56,809 nt of DNA from Clostridiales bacterium (GTDB taxonomy: Bacteria; Bacillota; Clostridia; Saccharofermentanales; Saccharofermentanaceae), in contig JAFWDK010000017.1 of the NCBI GenBank assembly GCA_017513085.1, positions 1-56,809 of the forward strand. The letters run 5' to 3'. The notes beneath the pieces were generated by a model. The model was not told where the DNA came from. It saw nothing but the letters and a program-made list of their open reading frames with translations, and searched no databases. A program made the position numbers and the translations under genes. Positions 1-8,011 of the stretch are shown piece after piece (within the stretch, counting starts at the first letter, position 1; every line of letters begins with the position of its first letter).

Positions 1-278
1 AAATAACTTTTGAGCGGTCAGACAGCCATCTCATATTTCCTTCCAGGCGAGGGTCCAATTTACTTTTTCAAACAAATGGGCCTTGGTCTGTTTGCTATGC
101 AACAAAACATGGAATACTCAACAGTTTTATGCCATTATACCTCCTTTTTAAGCTCCGTAACAGCACAAATTACGATCGATTACAAGTCGAGCATAATCCA
201 ACACTCATTTAGTTTTTCATTTAAGTATAATTAAGTAATCATTGATGACAATTACGTGATCACTCATCCATTTCTTGT
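1..278. other. Intergenic, no gene supported
   Basis: AT-rich stretch before the first gene. The open frames here are short, lack a ribosome binding site and have no recognisable motif. No hairpin with a T-run was seen that would clearly terminate the minus-strand Nudix transcript entering from the right. Confidence 0.5.
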
Positions 279-752
279 TTAATTCTGAAGAAAAGAATAT
301 AGGTTTCTTCCCGGAGTCTTCGATTCATACGGGATCAAGCCGAATCCCTCTCCCGATACGGCACAAAGGATCATCTTCTTCGTCAGATCCGGAACGGTTT
401 CATCGGCGAGTGCTTCCTCTATATCCATCCAGACGACCTTATCGTTTTCATCACCATCTGACCTGGCTTCGCCCTCGACATATTCTGCTTCGAATACAGC
501 GTACCAGTCTTTCGCACTGAAGCGCATTCCAAAGAGTTTTCCTGCCTTCACAGTAACACCTGTTTCTTCCTGAAACTCTCTCACCAGCGTTTCCTCCGGC
601 GTCTCTCCGAAATCAACATATCCGCCCGGGATGATCAGCATGCCCTTTCCAGCTCCATACGTATGACGCGCAAGCAGGACTTTCCCTTCTTTGATGCACA
701 CTCCGCCGACAGACTGACTCCAATTTGTTTTACCAGGATCTGCTGTTGTCAT
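279..752 (-). CDS. Nudix hydrolase
   Basis: About 157 residues. The Nudix box is at residues 43-65: it opens GGYVDFGE and closes REFQEETGV, matching GX5EX7REUXEEXGU, so the metal-binding Glu residues are present. The family hydrolyses nucleoside diphosphates linked to another moiety; the substrate here cannot be told. The longest frame starts at 776, but the ATG at 752 has a good ribosome binding site (GGAAAGGA, 6 nt upstream), so that start is used. It begins 2 nt after the stop of the upstream GNAT gene, and the ribosome binding site lies inside that gene's last codons. The two genes are therefore cotranscribed and probably translationally coupled. Confidence 0.93.
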   Translation of the reverse strand: MTTADPGKTNWSQSVGGVCIKEGKVLLARHTYGAGKGMLIIPGGYVDFGETPEETLVREFQEETGVTVKAGKLFGMRFSAKDWYAVFEAEYVEGEARSDGDENDKVVWMDIEEALADETVPDLTKKMILCAVSGEGFGLIPYESKTPGRNLYSFLQN

Positions 753-754
753 GT

Positions 755-1231
755 TTATTCCTTTCCGAGATAGCATACCATGATGTACTCTTCGTTATTC
801 TCATCCACTTTCCGGAATCCGACTTTCTCATACATCCTTACCGCATAGTTACTCTTCTGGACCGCCAGAGAGGCTTTTTTGAAACCCTGATTCTTCAGAT
901 GCTCCAGCATCTTTTTCATCAGTTCGGTGCCGATTCCTTTGCCGCGGTATTCCTTGATCAGGGAGATGGCAAAGGATGGCGTCTGCGAATCCACATGCCC
1001 ATAATCCTCCATGATGCGGGTCCAGACCGCTCCCACTACCTTACCGTCATCCTCGGCCACAAAGCAATGGTCCGCTTCGCCGGATCCGAAGTCCTCGTAA
1101 TACAATTTCAACTCCGGTCTCTCGATAATGTCCTTCGGTGGCGGTTCCATGCCTTCCGGAATAAAGATCGCCTCGTACAGAAAATCCTGCAGCAGATCTT
1201 TCTCATTGTCTCTCATTTCACGGATTACCAT
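755..1231 (-). CDS. GNAT-family N-acetyltransferase
   Basis: 158 residues, a normal length for a single GNAT domain. Acetyl-CoA binding motif A is seen as RGKGIG at residues 96-101, following a beta strand (FAISLIKEY). A C-terminal NYAVRMYEKVGF segment (residues 128-139) is typical of motif B. The family moves an acetyl group from acetyl-CoA to an amine; the substrate is not evident. A modest AGG lies 7 nt before the ATG at 1231. This is the first gene of a two-gene operon with the Nudix gene. Confidence 0.93.
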   Translation of the reverse strand: MVIREMRDNEKDLLQDFLYEAIFIPEGMEPPPKDIIERPELKLYYEDFGSGEADHCFVAEDDGKVVGAVWTRIMEDYGHVDSQTPSFAISLIKEYRGKGIGTELMKKMLEHLKNQGFKKASLAVQKSNYAVRMYEKVGFRKVDENNEEYIMVCYLGKE

Positions 1232-1274
1232 ACACTGACCTATTCTTTCGTTGTCTCCTCATTTCGTGTTCTTT

Positions 1275-1283
1275 ATTATAGCA
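1275..1283 (-). promoter_or_regulatory. Extended -10 promoter of GNAT-Nudix operon
   Basis: The minus strand reads TGC followed by TATAAT, an extended -10, 44 nt before the GNAT start. No good -35 box is visible, as is usual with extended -10 promoters. Confidence 0.5.
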
Positions 1284-1378
1284 TCGACATAAGAAAAGAG
1301 ACCATCTCAAAATCGTTAGTATGACGGCAGCTGATTTGCTGCACTTTTCGCAAAGTCGTGCCAAAAACGCAGTGATTA

Positions 1379-1408
1379 TTGCAAAAGTCCTATGACTTTT
1401 GCTATAAT
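1379..1408 (+). promoter_or_regulatory. Promoter with inverted repeat before the ATPase gene
   Basis: TATAAT at 1403-1408 is preceded at 18 bp by TTGCAA (1379-1384). The spacer is filled by a perfect 9-bp inverted repeat: GCAAAAGTC (1381-1389) and GACTTTTGC (1394-1402), separated by 4 nt. A repressor bound there would cover the promoter. A looser copy of the same half-site lies at 1341-1361. Confidence 0.5.
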
Positions 1409-1436
1409 TACTGCAAAAAGGATAGGAGTTTGCTAT

Positions 1437-2765
1437 ATGTATCGTGACATAATGAACGATCTGATAAAGTGGAAGAACCGAACAAGAAGAAAGCCGCTTA
1501 TTATTTCCGGAGTCAGACAGTGTGGCAAGACTTTTATCATAGAAGAATTCGGTCGCACACAGTTTTCTAATCTGCTTACGATCAATTTTGAAGAGCAGCC
1601 GGGTTTGAAAGAAGTATTTGATTTTGATTTCGACACTAAACGTATCGTTTCAGAGATAGAGAAACTGACAAAGGCAAAAATCGTACCCGGCCAGACGCTT
1701 CTATTCCTGGATGAAATACAGGAATGCCCTAAAGCGATAACAGCACTTAAATACTTCTGTGAGAAAATGAGTAATCTTCATCTAGTGTGTGCCGGATCTC
1801 TTCTTGGAGTTGCATTGCGTAGTGAAAACATTTCTTTTCCGGTAGGGAAAGTGAACAGGTTAGATCTCTATCCTATGAATTTCCGGGAGTTTGCAATCGC
1901 TTCAGGTGAAGAATCATTGATAGAGATGCTGAAGGAATGGAATGTTGACAGACCGATTCCGGATTATATTGATGTTCCGATGAAAAAACTTCTTAAAGAC
2001 TTCTATATTGTCGGCGGAATGCCTGAAGCAGTGTCTGTTTGGACGTCTACCCATGATTATGCGGAAGTTGAAGCTGTTCAGCGAGAGATCCTGAAAGACT
2101 ATGCAGATGATTTCTCAAAGCATGCTCCTATCAATGAACTCCAAAAAATACGGTGGATCTGGGATTCGATCCCTGTTCAAATAGCCAAGGAGAATAATAA
2201 GTTTGTCTTCTCACATGTTAGAGAAGGAAAGCGCGCTGCAGATCTTGATGACGCACTTTCCTGGCTTCAGAATGCAGGGCTTATATATCGACTCGAATTA
2301 GTTGAGAAACCCCAGCTTCCTTTATCTGCATTCGCAGATAAAACATACTTTAAAGTATATATGTCTGATGTCGGGCTGATGCGAGTAAGGGCGAATGTTT
2401 CTGTGGACACGATACTCAATGAGGGTGAAAAATATGTGAATTATAAAGGTGCAGTTGCTGAAAACTATGTCAACAACGAACTTGTCGTTCAAGGCAAGAG
2501 TCCGTTTTTCTGGCGCTCTAATAATACGGCAGAGATAGATTTCATGTATGAAAAGGATAATGAATTCTATCCGGTTGAAGTTAAGTCTGCGGATAATACG
2601 CAGGCTAAAAGTTATAAGCAATTCTGCTCAAAATACAATCCCAAGAAGGGCATTAAACTTTCAACGAAAAACATTGCAAGAAATCCGAGTAGTAAAACGG
2701 AGACATATAACATTCCACTGTATATGGCATGGGGAATCGACTATTACATCGACAGCCGCAATTGA
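1437..2765 (+). CDS. AAA-family ATPase with DUF4143/nuclease-like C-terminus
   Basis: 442 residues from the ATG at 1437, chosen because AGGAG lies 9 nt upstream; the frame opens earlier at 1392. Walker A is GVRQCGKT (residues 25-32) and Walker B is LLFLDEIQEC (about 88-97). The C-terminal part has EIDF (about 366-369) and EVK (381-383), spaced like the PD-(D/E)XK nuclease core found in DUF4143. The architecture fits the widespread ATP-binding/DUF4143 proteins of unknown role, often thought to be toxin or defence related. A promoter with an inverted repeat lies directly upstream. It stands alone, with no antitoxin-like partner adjacent. Confidence 0.9.
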   Translation: MYRDIMNDLIKWKNRTRRKPLIISGVRQCGKTFIIEEFGRTQFSNLLTINFEEQPGLKEVFDFDFDTKRIVSEIEKLTKAKIVPGQTLLFLDEIQECPKAITALKYFCEKMSNLHLVCAGSLLGVALRSENISFPVGKVNRLDLYPMNFREFAIASGEESLIEMLKEWNVDRPIPDYIDVPMKKLLKDFYIVGGMPEAVSVWTSTHDYAEVEAVQREILKDYADDFSKHAPINELQKIRWIWDSIPVQIAKENNKFVFSHVREGKRAADLDDALSWLQNAGLIYRLELVEKPQLPLSAFADKTYFKVYMSDVGLMRVRANVSVDTILNEGEKYVNYKGAVAENYVNNELVVQGKSPFFWRSNNTAEIDFMYEKDNEFYPVEVKSADNTQAKSYKQFCSKYNPKKGIKLSTKNIARNPSSKTETYNIPLYMAWGIDYYIDSRN

Positions 2766-2814
2766 TCTGAATCCTTTCCAAGAAAGAAACCTGCATTTTA
2801 ACTACTCGTTCCCG

Positions 2815-2943
2815 ATGGAGATCGAAGACCGGAAAGATTTTCGTCAAAGACTTCTCGACAGATGCATTGCCGACGATCTCTCCGATGAAGGTGTTTTCGA
2901 AGGGAAAATCAACGAAGAAAGATCGATCCGGGAATTGTTCTGA
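2815..2943 (+). pseudogene. Possible gene fragment
   Basis: Directly after the ATPase stop, a different frame stays open to 2943 and encodes about 42 charged residues from the ATG at 2815 (MEIEDRKDFRQRLLD...). Protein-like composition continues upstream of that ATG. There is no convincing ribosome binding site. It may be the 3' end of a lost gene. No family was recognised, and chance cannot be excluded. Confidence 0.22.
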
Positions 2944-3025
2944 TCTACCGTTCGTCTCGCATAAATCGGGTGTGTATGTTACAATCTCCTAGGATCAATG
3001 AAAAATGATTGAAAGGATATAGCAT

Positions 3026-4171
3026 ATGAAGATTTGGAACAAAGTAGTTGTGCTTCTTGTCGGGGCGGCTGTTTTGATGAGCGGCTGCACTTCGGCGAAT
3101 AAAAAAGAAACGGAGAGCACCGGCAACAGTCAGACAGAAGCTACAAGTAGTGCCGGCAGTGAGTCAGAAACTACAAGCAGTTCCGGTAGTCAGACAGAAG
3201 CTACGAGCAGTACAGCAGAGGAATCAGCTCATCCCATATCCAAAATAGCTTATTTGCGTGATCTGATCGAAGAGCTTAATGAATCTGATAAGGCTATGGA
3301 AGAGCAAGGATTTCACGCTTTGAAAACAATATGCCTCGTCAATTTCATCCAGGATGAGGATCCCTATGAACCGATTGAAACGATCAACATAGAAAAAAAT
3401 AATCTGAAAGCTACTGCGGTTATCAGAATAGAAGAAGGCGACTTTGATGGTCATTCGGATTTTGAGATAAATGCCATCATGAGGGTTAACGATAATATCG
3501 TGAATTTCAGTCTTGATGACAAAAATAGCAAAGACGGTGTTCTTAGCACAACTTTACAAACTAATGAGGATTATATCCTCCAGGTCAGTGCGGATATTTT
3601 CCCGGTCGAAAAAGGTGAAAATGAGATCTCATTGATGGTATTCGGTTATTCCAGGAGCCGTGATTTGTATATTGAGCAGCAGTCCAGCTCTGTGCGATTT
3701 ACATCAGACCATGAGGAAAGTGGAGACGTTGTAGAGATCTGTCCCGAAGATAAGATCAACGTAGTCACATATCAGGACCAAAACGAGGTAAAGGCTGATT
3801 CCTATTTTATTATGCCTGAGGAACAGCTTGATTTTGAGTCTGACCATTACGGATATAAGAAAGTGACGACATTGCCCTCTCCCACCATGCATTTTCAAAT
3901 CGATAATATGAGTGTTGAGGGGGTTATCGGAAACCGTAAGGGATTGCTTCTGTTTTTTGTTGACGGTAAACTTCAGCCGGTATGGAACGGATCATACATT
4001 GGAGAGATCTCAATAAAGGAAAGTGATCTCATAAAGGAGATCGTTATCGCTTCGGAATTCAAATCGGGTGAAAAGCATAATATCGCCTGGTACTATGTAG
4101 AGACTCAAGGTGTAGATGAATGGCCGGTCGGCTCTTGGTATTCATCACATATGGAGATCAAAGACAGTTGA
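3026..4171 (+). CDS. Lipoprotein of unknown function with Ser/Thr linker
   Basis: 381 residues. The signal peptide ends in lipobox LMSGC with the lipidated Cys at residue 21. Residues about 23-70 form a Ser/Thr/Glu-rich linker built from imperfect 10-residue repeats (such as SSSGSQTEAT), encoded by roughly 30-bp direct repeats at 3115-3220. The rest is a soluble domain with alternating hydrophobic strands and many acidic residues; no family was recognised. GAAAGGATATAGCAT precedes the ATG. It is probably anchored outside the membrane with the linker spanning the cell wall. It sits alone between the ATPase and the convergent macro-domain gene. Confidence 0.85.
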   Translation: MKIWNKVVVLLVGAAVLMSGCTSANKKETESTGNSQTEATSSAGSESETTSSSGSQTEATSSTAEESAHPISKIAYLRDLIEELNESDKAMEEQGFHALKTICLVNFIQDEDPYEPIETINIEKNNLKATAVIRIEEGDFDGHSDFEINAIMRVNDNIVNFSLDDKNSKDGVLSTTLQTNEDYILQVSADIFPVEKGENEISLMVFGYSRSRDLYIEQQSSSVRFTSDHEESGDVVEICPEDKINVVTYQDQNEVKADSYFIMPEEQLDFESDHYGYKKVTTLPSPTMHFQIDNMSVEGVIGNRKGLLLFFVDGKLQPVWNGSYIGEISIKESDLIKEIVIASEFKSGEKHNIAWYYVETQGVDEWPVGSWYSSHMEIKDS

Positions 4172-4197
4172 TCCCACAAAAAAAGATGTGAGCATTC

Positions 4198-4698
4198 TTA
4201 CAGTATGAGTTTTCGCTGACATGATGGTCGTTCATCAAAAACCACCAGCATGATGGTCATTTCTGTGTCTTCCTTCATGAGAAAGCTGCTTATTTCCTTG
4301 ATAGCGATCTCCAGGGCGTCTGCCTTCGGGAATCCATATATGCCTGTGGCAATCAGCGGGAAAGCGATACTCTCGGCGCCCAGTTCCGCTGCCTTGACCA
4401 GCGACTATCGGTAGCAGCTTCTAAGGATATCGAACTCATGGTGTTTCCCGTCCACCCATGCAGGACCTACGGTATGAATGATGTACTTTGCAGGAAGATC
4501 GAAGGCAGGAGTAACGGCTACATCGCCTGGAGCTATATTCCCGATCTTCTTTCTCTCGGCAAGAAGCTTCTCCTCCCCCGCCGCACGATAGACCGCCGAA
4601 TCCGTCCCCGCCATAAACTTCGGCTCCGGATTCGCCGTATTCACGATCACATCACATGCGACCTTCGTTATATCGTTACGAATGATCTGAAATGGCAT
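4198..4698 (-). pseudogene. Macro-domain protein interrupted by an in-frame amber codon
   Basis: The N-terminal 97 residues are a clear macro domain (ADP-ribose/O-acetyl-ADP-ribose binding): MPFQIIRNDIT, CDVIVNTANPE and AKYIIHTVGPAW. At 4405-4407 the frame meets TAG, then continues in the same frame with SLVKAAELGAESIAFPLIAT and GIYGFPKADALEIA, the conserved second half, to a TAA at 4198-4200. Homologues usually have Lys or Asn where the stop stands, so one base change (for example AAG to TAG) explains it. TAG ends other genes here, so general recoding is unlikely. It lies 23 nt downstream of the flavin reductase gene, on the same strand. Confidence 0.8.
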
Positions 4699-4721
4699 AT
4701 GGTTCTCCTTTACGCGAAGTG

Positions 4722-5366
4722 TTATCTGTTGATCAAGGCTTTCCCCATCTCATACACAGTTTTTCTTTCTTCCGGGAAAACAGTATCATGTCTTTCTTTT
4801 TTCGCTTTAGGATCGAACATCGTCCATGGCCAGTCTGTCTGGCTATAGTCTTTCAGCTGAAGTGTATCTCCGCTGACAAATGCCTGGCAAGGCCCAACGA
4901 AGCGGCTTAAGGTCTGCCGGTAGTTCTCCAGAAGTCGCTGATAAGCCGTATCCGGCGCATTGCTTGTCATGATGAGAAGAACCGGGATCTCCTTCTGATT
5001 ACAGCACGGTTTTTCGATGTTATAGGTCAAACTCTGGAAGATCAGTCTCTCGTATAATGCTCGGAAAGAAGCAGTCATTTCAGACAGATAATTCGGGGAT
5101 CCAATGATCAAGCCATCCGACTCCCGGATCGCATCCAGTACTGGCGTCAATCCGTCCCTGCAAATACAGTGTCCCTTATTCTTTTCTTTTTTGCAGCCGA
5201 AACATGAGATACAACCCGTATATCGCTCCAAACGGAACAGATCAAACTTCTCGATCAGAGCACCGGCATCTTCAGCACCTTTTGCCGCCTCCTCCAAAAG
5301 AGTATCCGTATTCCAGCCCTTTCTCGGCCCGGCGTTAACCACTACGATTTTTCTAACATCACTCAT
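4722..5366 (-). CDS. NADPH-dependent FMN reductase / iron-sulfur flavoprotein family
   Basis: 214 residues from the ATG at 5366, which has GGGGGA 7 nt upstream; the frame could open at 5399. It has a flavodoxin-like fold: KIVVVNAGPRKGWNTDTLLEEA (about 5-26) binds the flavin phosphate and GLIIGSPNYLSEMTASFRALYERL is the second flavin loop. A Cys-rich stretch, GCISCFGCKKE...GHCIC, lies between them, as in iron-sulfur flavoproteins. The family transfers electrons from NAD(P)H to quinones or other acceptors. It is followed by the broken macro-domain gene, probably on one transcript. Confidence 0.88.
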   Translation of the reverse strand: MSDVRKIVVVNAGPRKGWNTDTLLEEAAKGAEDAGALIEKFDLFRLERYTGCISCFGCKKEKNKGHCICRDGLTPVLDAIRESDGLIIGSPNYLSEMTASFRALYERLIFQSLTYNIEKPCCNQKEIPVLLIMTSNAPDTAYQRLLENYRQTLSRFVGPCQAFVSGDTLQLKDYSQTDWPWTMFDPKAKKERHDTVFPEERKTVYEMGKALINR

Positions 5367-5460
5367 GCACAGTTCCCCCGAACACAATTCAGATTCCAAG
5401 CTTCTTATCTTATATTTTCATTATATTCTTTTCCGCATCAAGTCGGTAGCGCTAAAAGGG

Positions 5461-5488
5461 AAACCGGATCAGAAATCTGACCCGGTTT
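5461..5488. terminator. Hairpin in a divergent intergenic region
   Basis: AAACCGG and TCAGA pair with TCTGA and CCGGTTT across one mismatch, giving a near-perfect stem with a very short loop. On the plus strand ATTTAAC follows, with no long T-run. It lies between two divergent genes, where a terminator for either is not expected; an attenuator, or the relic of a lost gene, is possible. Confidence 0.4.
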
Positions 5489-5617
5489 ATTTAACAAAGA
5501 AAGGAAATGTATATTAATTGTAGACTGGTATAATATTTGTATAGGTTTATTCGTCGGAGGATAAGATGGACAAATGCTGCTTCCTATTTTATTGTGCCTG
5601 AAGAAGTCGAGGAAATT

Positions 5618-6748
5618 ATGAAAAGGACATCTTTCTTAAGATTTATAGCTGTTCTAATGATCAGCGCGGTGTTGTATTGCCTTATAGGTTGTGGCATTGG
5701 AAGTAGCGATAATAGCCGAAGTTCGAAGTCTGATGAATCCCAGAATGAACCCCAAACGGGAATCACAAGGCTCAATTTTGTGCCTGCGATCGGGCACTAT
5801 AAAGTAAATACGAGACAGCATTACTGCTTCTATATAGATACCGTACAGTATTGGTATAAATATAGGGGTAGGGTATCCTTCATGGTGGATGAGAATTATG
5901 ATTATTCTCTGCTCAATAGTCAAAGTGCGATGGATTTCATTAAAGAGGTCGAAGCTATACCGGATGGTACTACTGAGGCGGATGGACCTTTTGCTTTAAA
6001 GATCGATATGGAATACAGAGATCCGGACGGCACGACGCATCCTGTAAAAAAATCGGTTTATGGTGCTCTTCCGGAAAACTGGGGTACGATCGTTAGACTG
6101 GCTAATGAATTAACAATGCAGAAAATGGATATACCTGTTAGCAGGAAGATAACTGTCGTTGATAGTAATTACCTCAGAAAGTACCATCACATCCAGGAGG
6201 ACAGTTATCCGCAAGACATTTCCCTGGATACGATCATTAAAGAACTTGGAATCACTTATGAGTATCTGTATGATGAAACTCTTTGTTTTCAGGATGACCA
6301 CTTGGATGTATGGACACTTATAGACGTATATACATTCGATTATCTGGGCATGAAGGATTACATCTTTTTTGAAACTACGCAGGTAGAAAAAACAACAGAT
6401 GGCGAAATGAAAGAATATGCTGAGAATCACTTGGAATACATTACTTCGATTAATGATGTTAGCGCTGTAGGAAGATTTCAGGACAGTAGTTTTGAGATTG
6501 TCAGAAGCGACTGCTTTGAAAAGTGGAGAAAAGACAATGGTGTTGATCTTGTCCTTTCTTATGACGATTCAATTAGTCTTATCATTTATGGGAATGAGTC
6601 GGGCAGCGACGAGACGCAAAGCTACAGATCCTTCCAATGTTATATCGATCCATCTCACAAATATCTCATCATCTTACCATTTAAGACCGGGTTCGCCGGT
6701 CATAACGTAAATAACTATAATGTTGTTTATGATTTCTTTCAACAGTAA
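5618..6748 (+). CDS. Lipoprotein of unknown function
   Basis: 376 residues from the ATG at 5618, chosen because GAGGAA precedes it; the longest frame opens at 5537. The signal peptide ends LIGC with Cys25, followed by a Ser/Asp/Asn-rich linker. The remainder is a soluble extracellular domain with many Tyr and Asp residues; no motif was recognised. Its general make-up (lipobox, polar linker, one domain of about 330 residues) resembles the other orphan lipoproteins in this window. It is monocistronic, upstream of a convergent small membrane protein. Confidence 0.83.
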   Translation: MKRTSFLRFIAVLMISAVLYCLIGCGIGSSDNSRSSKSDESQNEPQTGITRLNFVPAIGHYKVNTRQHYCFYIDTVQYWYKYRGRVSFMVDENYDYSLLNSQSAMDFIKEVEAIPDGTTEADGPFALKIDMEYRDPDGTTHPVKKSVYGALPENWGTIVRLANELTMQKMDIPVSRKITVVDSNYLRKYHHIQEDSYPQDISLDTIIKELGITYEYLYDETLCFQDDHLDVWTLIDVYTFDYLGMKDYIFFETTQVEKTTDGEMKEYAENHLEYITSINDVSAVGRFQDSSFEIVRSDCFEKWRKDNGVDLVLSYDDSISLIIYGNESGSDETQSYRSFQCYIDPSHKYLIILPFKTGFAGHNVNNYNVVYDFFQQ

Positions 6749-6824
6749 CCTGTATCATCTCGCAAGTTCTTTTTCCATTAATTCTTGACATTCGTTTCAG
6801 CAAATTGTGAAGCAAAATTGTCAT

Positions 6825-7097
6825 TTATGCTGCACGATGTCGAACGATCTTAATAAACCGGTATATGAAAAGAGCTGCCAGAAGGGCATCGAATATAAGG
6901 ATCGCGATTCCGCCCCAGAGCTTTTCCTTGAGAATAGAAACTCCAACAAATCCGATAAGGAGAATGGCGGCTGTAAGGACTAAGAGAAGAAAGACAGCAC
7001 ATAGTATTCTGATCGTCATCGGGACTTTCTTGCTTTTTGACAGCCCAATCGTCCCCTCGATCACTAAACTAAATACAGCTTCAATCAATAGTTCCAT
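6825..7097 (-). CDS. Small two-helix membrane protein
   Basis: 90 residues. Two hydrophobic stretches (about 29-55 and 61-81) are separated by KEKLWGG, and a Lys-rich segment SKSKKVP precedes the first. GAGGTG lies 5 nt before the ATG. No family was recognised. Confidence 0.7.
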   Translation of the reverse strand: MELLIEAVFSLVIEGTIGLSKSKKVPMTIRILCAVFLLLVLTAAILLIGFVGVSILKEKLWGGIAILIFDALLAALFIYRFIKIVRHRAA

Positions 7098-7196
7098 AAT
7101 GACACCTCTTCGACTTAGTCTTTATGGTTTCATATTACAAGGTGAATTTAAAGTCTTCGCCAAGTAACAATAAAGATTGTCTAAAGCGACAGGCAG

Positions 7197-7212
7197 GATC
7201 GAGTGGGATTAA
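7197..7212 (+). repeat. Short intergenic repeat, copy 1
   Basis: GATCGAGTGGGATTAA. Near-identical copies occur at 17521-17537 and 25156-25172, all between genes. The remaining 7098-7377 interval holds no supported gene; the frame following the XRE stop stays open to 7237 but has no start. Confidence 0.5.
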
Positions 7213-7377
7213 GACACAAAGCTCTTTTCACTATTGCTATGTAAAAAGACAACTGTATCTTCTCCTCATCTCCATCACTACATCGATCACTCTGCATCGG
7301 ATCTCTTCGGGATAGATGACTGCTTTTTCCACGATGGACTCCACCTCAGCGTATCCGAACGAAAAGTGGAGATTCTC

Positions 7378-7923
7378 TCACCTCTCTATCCTTATCCAGA
7401 ATTTATCTTCTGCCATTCTGCCTTCTGTCTTTTCAATGATCAGGATCGGATCGTAAAATGGGATCCCCAGGCGCTTCAGTTCCAGCTTAATCTTATCCCG
7501 GCTTTCCGGGAAGCAGCGCGATTTTAAAAATTCCTCATAATCTTCAAACTCCGGTTCCATGTTTTTACCAAAAGCGCGGAACAGCGGATCGTCGATATAG
7601 TTTCTGATCTTTACGATTCTTTTCGGTTCGTCCACGTCAATGACCGTGCATACCATATCTTCATACATATACCACAAACGCAGCTTTAAACGGGTTTTCG
7701 GCGCTTCCAGTTTCTCTGCAAATTCAGGATGTCGTCGAAGGATCTCTACCAGTGTAACGATGGGTCCTTTTATCGGTTCATCCTTCATTTCCCAATTTTC
7801 GACAGTTCTCTTCGAAGAGTTCACAAATACAGCAAACTCCTTCTGTGTCATATTCAGAAGCTTCCGGACCTGTCTCAGATCTTCTCCGGTAACCGATTCA
7901 TTCAATACATATTTATGGTCCAT
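7378..7923 (-). CDS. XRE-family helix-turn-helix regulator
   Basis: 181 residues from the ATG at 7923, which follows AGGAGG by 7 nt; the longer frame (7971) would run through the presumed operator. The HTH is at about residues 10-60 (GEDLRQVRKLLNMTQKEFAV, then SSKRTVENWE). The C-terminal domain contains LRLWYMYEDMVCTVIDVDE, FEDYEEFLKSRCFPESRDK and GRMAEDKFWIRIER, a module seen with such regulators in Clostridia. It is probably an autorepressor: two similar 17-bp sites lie just upstream. Its target beyond itself is not evident. Confidence 0.88.
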   Translation of the reverse strand: MDHKYVLNESVTGEDLRQVRKLLNMTQKEFAVFVNSSKRTVENWEMKDEPIKGPIVTLVEILRRHPEFAEKLEAPKTRLKLRLWYMYEDMVCTVIDVDEPKRIVKIRNYIDDPLFRAFGKNMEPEFEDYEEFLKSRCFPESRDKIKLELKRLGIPFYDPILIIEKTEGRMAEDKFWIRIER

Positions 7924-7947
7924 GAGAATCCCTCCTGGACTCATCAA

Positions 7948-7997
7948 ACCACATATTTTGATGTATTTCAACGGATTTCTACCACATTATTTGTGGT
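7948..7997 (-). promoter_or_regulatory. Two candidate operators of the XRE regulator
   Basis: ACCACATATTTTGATGT (7948-7964) and ACCACATTATTTGTGGT (7981-7997) agree at 13 of 17 positions, are in the same orientation and start 33 bp apart, about three helical turns. The second is a perfect inverted repeat ACCACA-N5-TGTGGT. The first lies within CATCAAA-N8-TTTGATG. Both sit directly before the XRE gene. Confidence 0.55.
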
Positions 7998-8011
7998 TTC
8001 TCTCGGGCAGG

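Noticed and set aside
10..234. 74-residue open frame at the left edge.
   Set aside because: No ribosome binding site, no motif, AT-rich random-looking composition.
4405..4407. Amber codon read as pyrrolysine or another amino acid.
   Set aside because: The gene at 22514 uses TAG as its normal stop, macro domains have no reason for a special residue here, and no readthrough signal is visible. Kept as a pseudogene.
7237..7377. Open frame directly continuing the XRE gene past its TGA, with protein-like composition (46 codons).
   Set aside because: No start codon or ribosome binding site, and 46 open codons are not improbable. The XRE protein already ends where its family usually ends.
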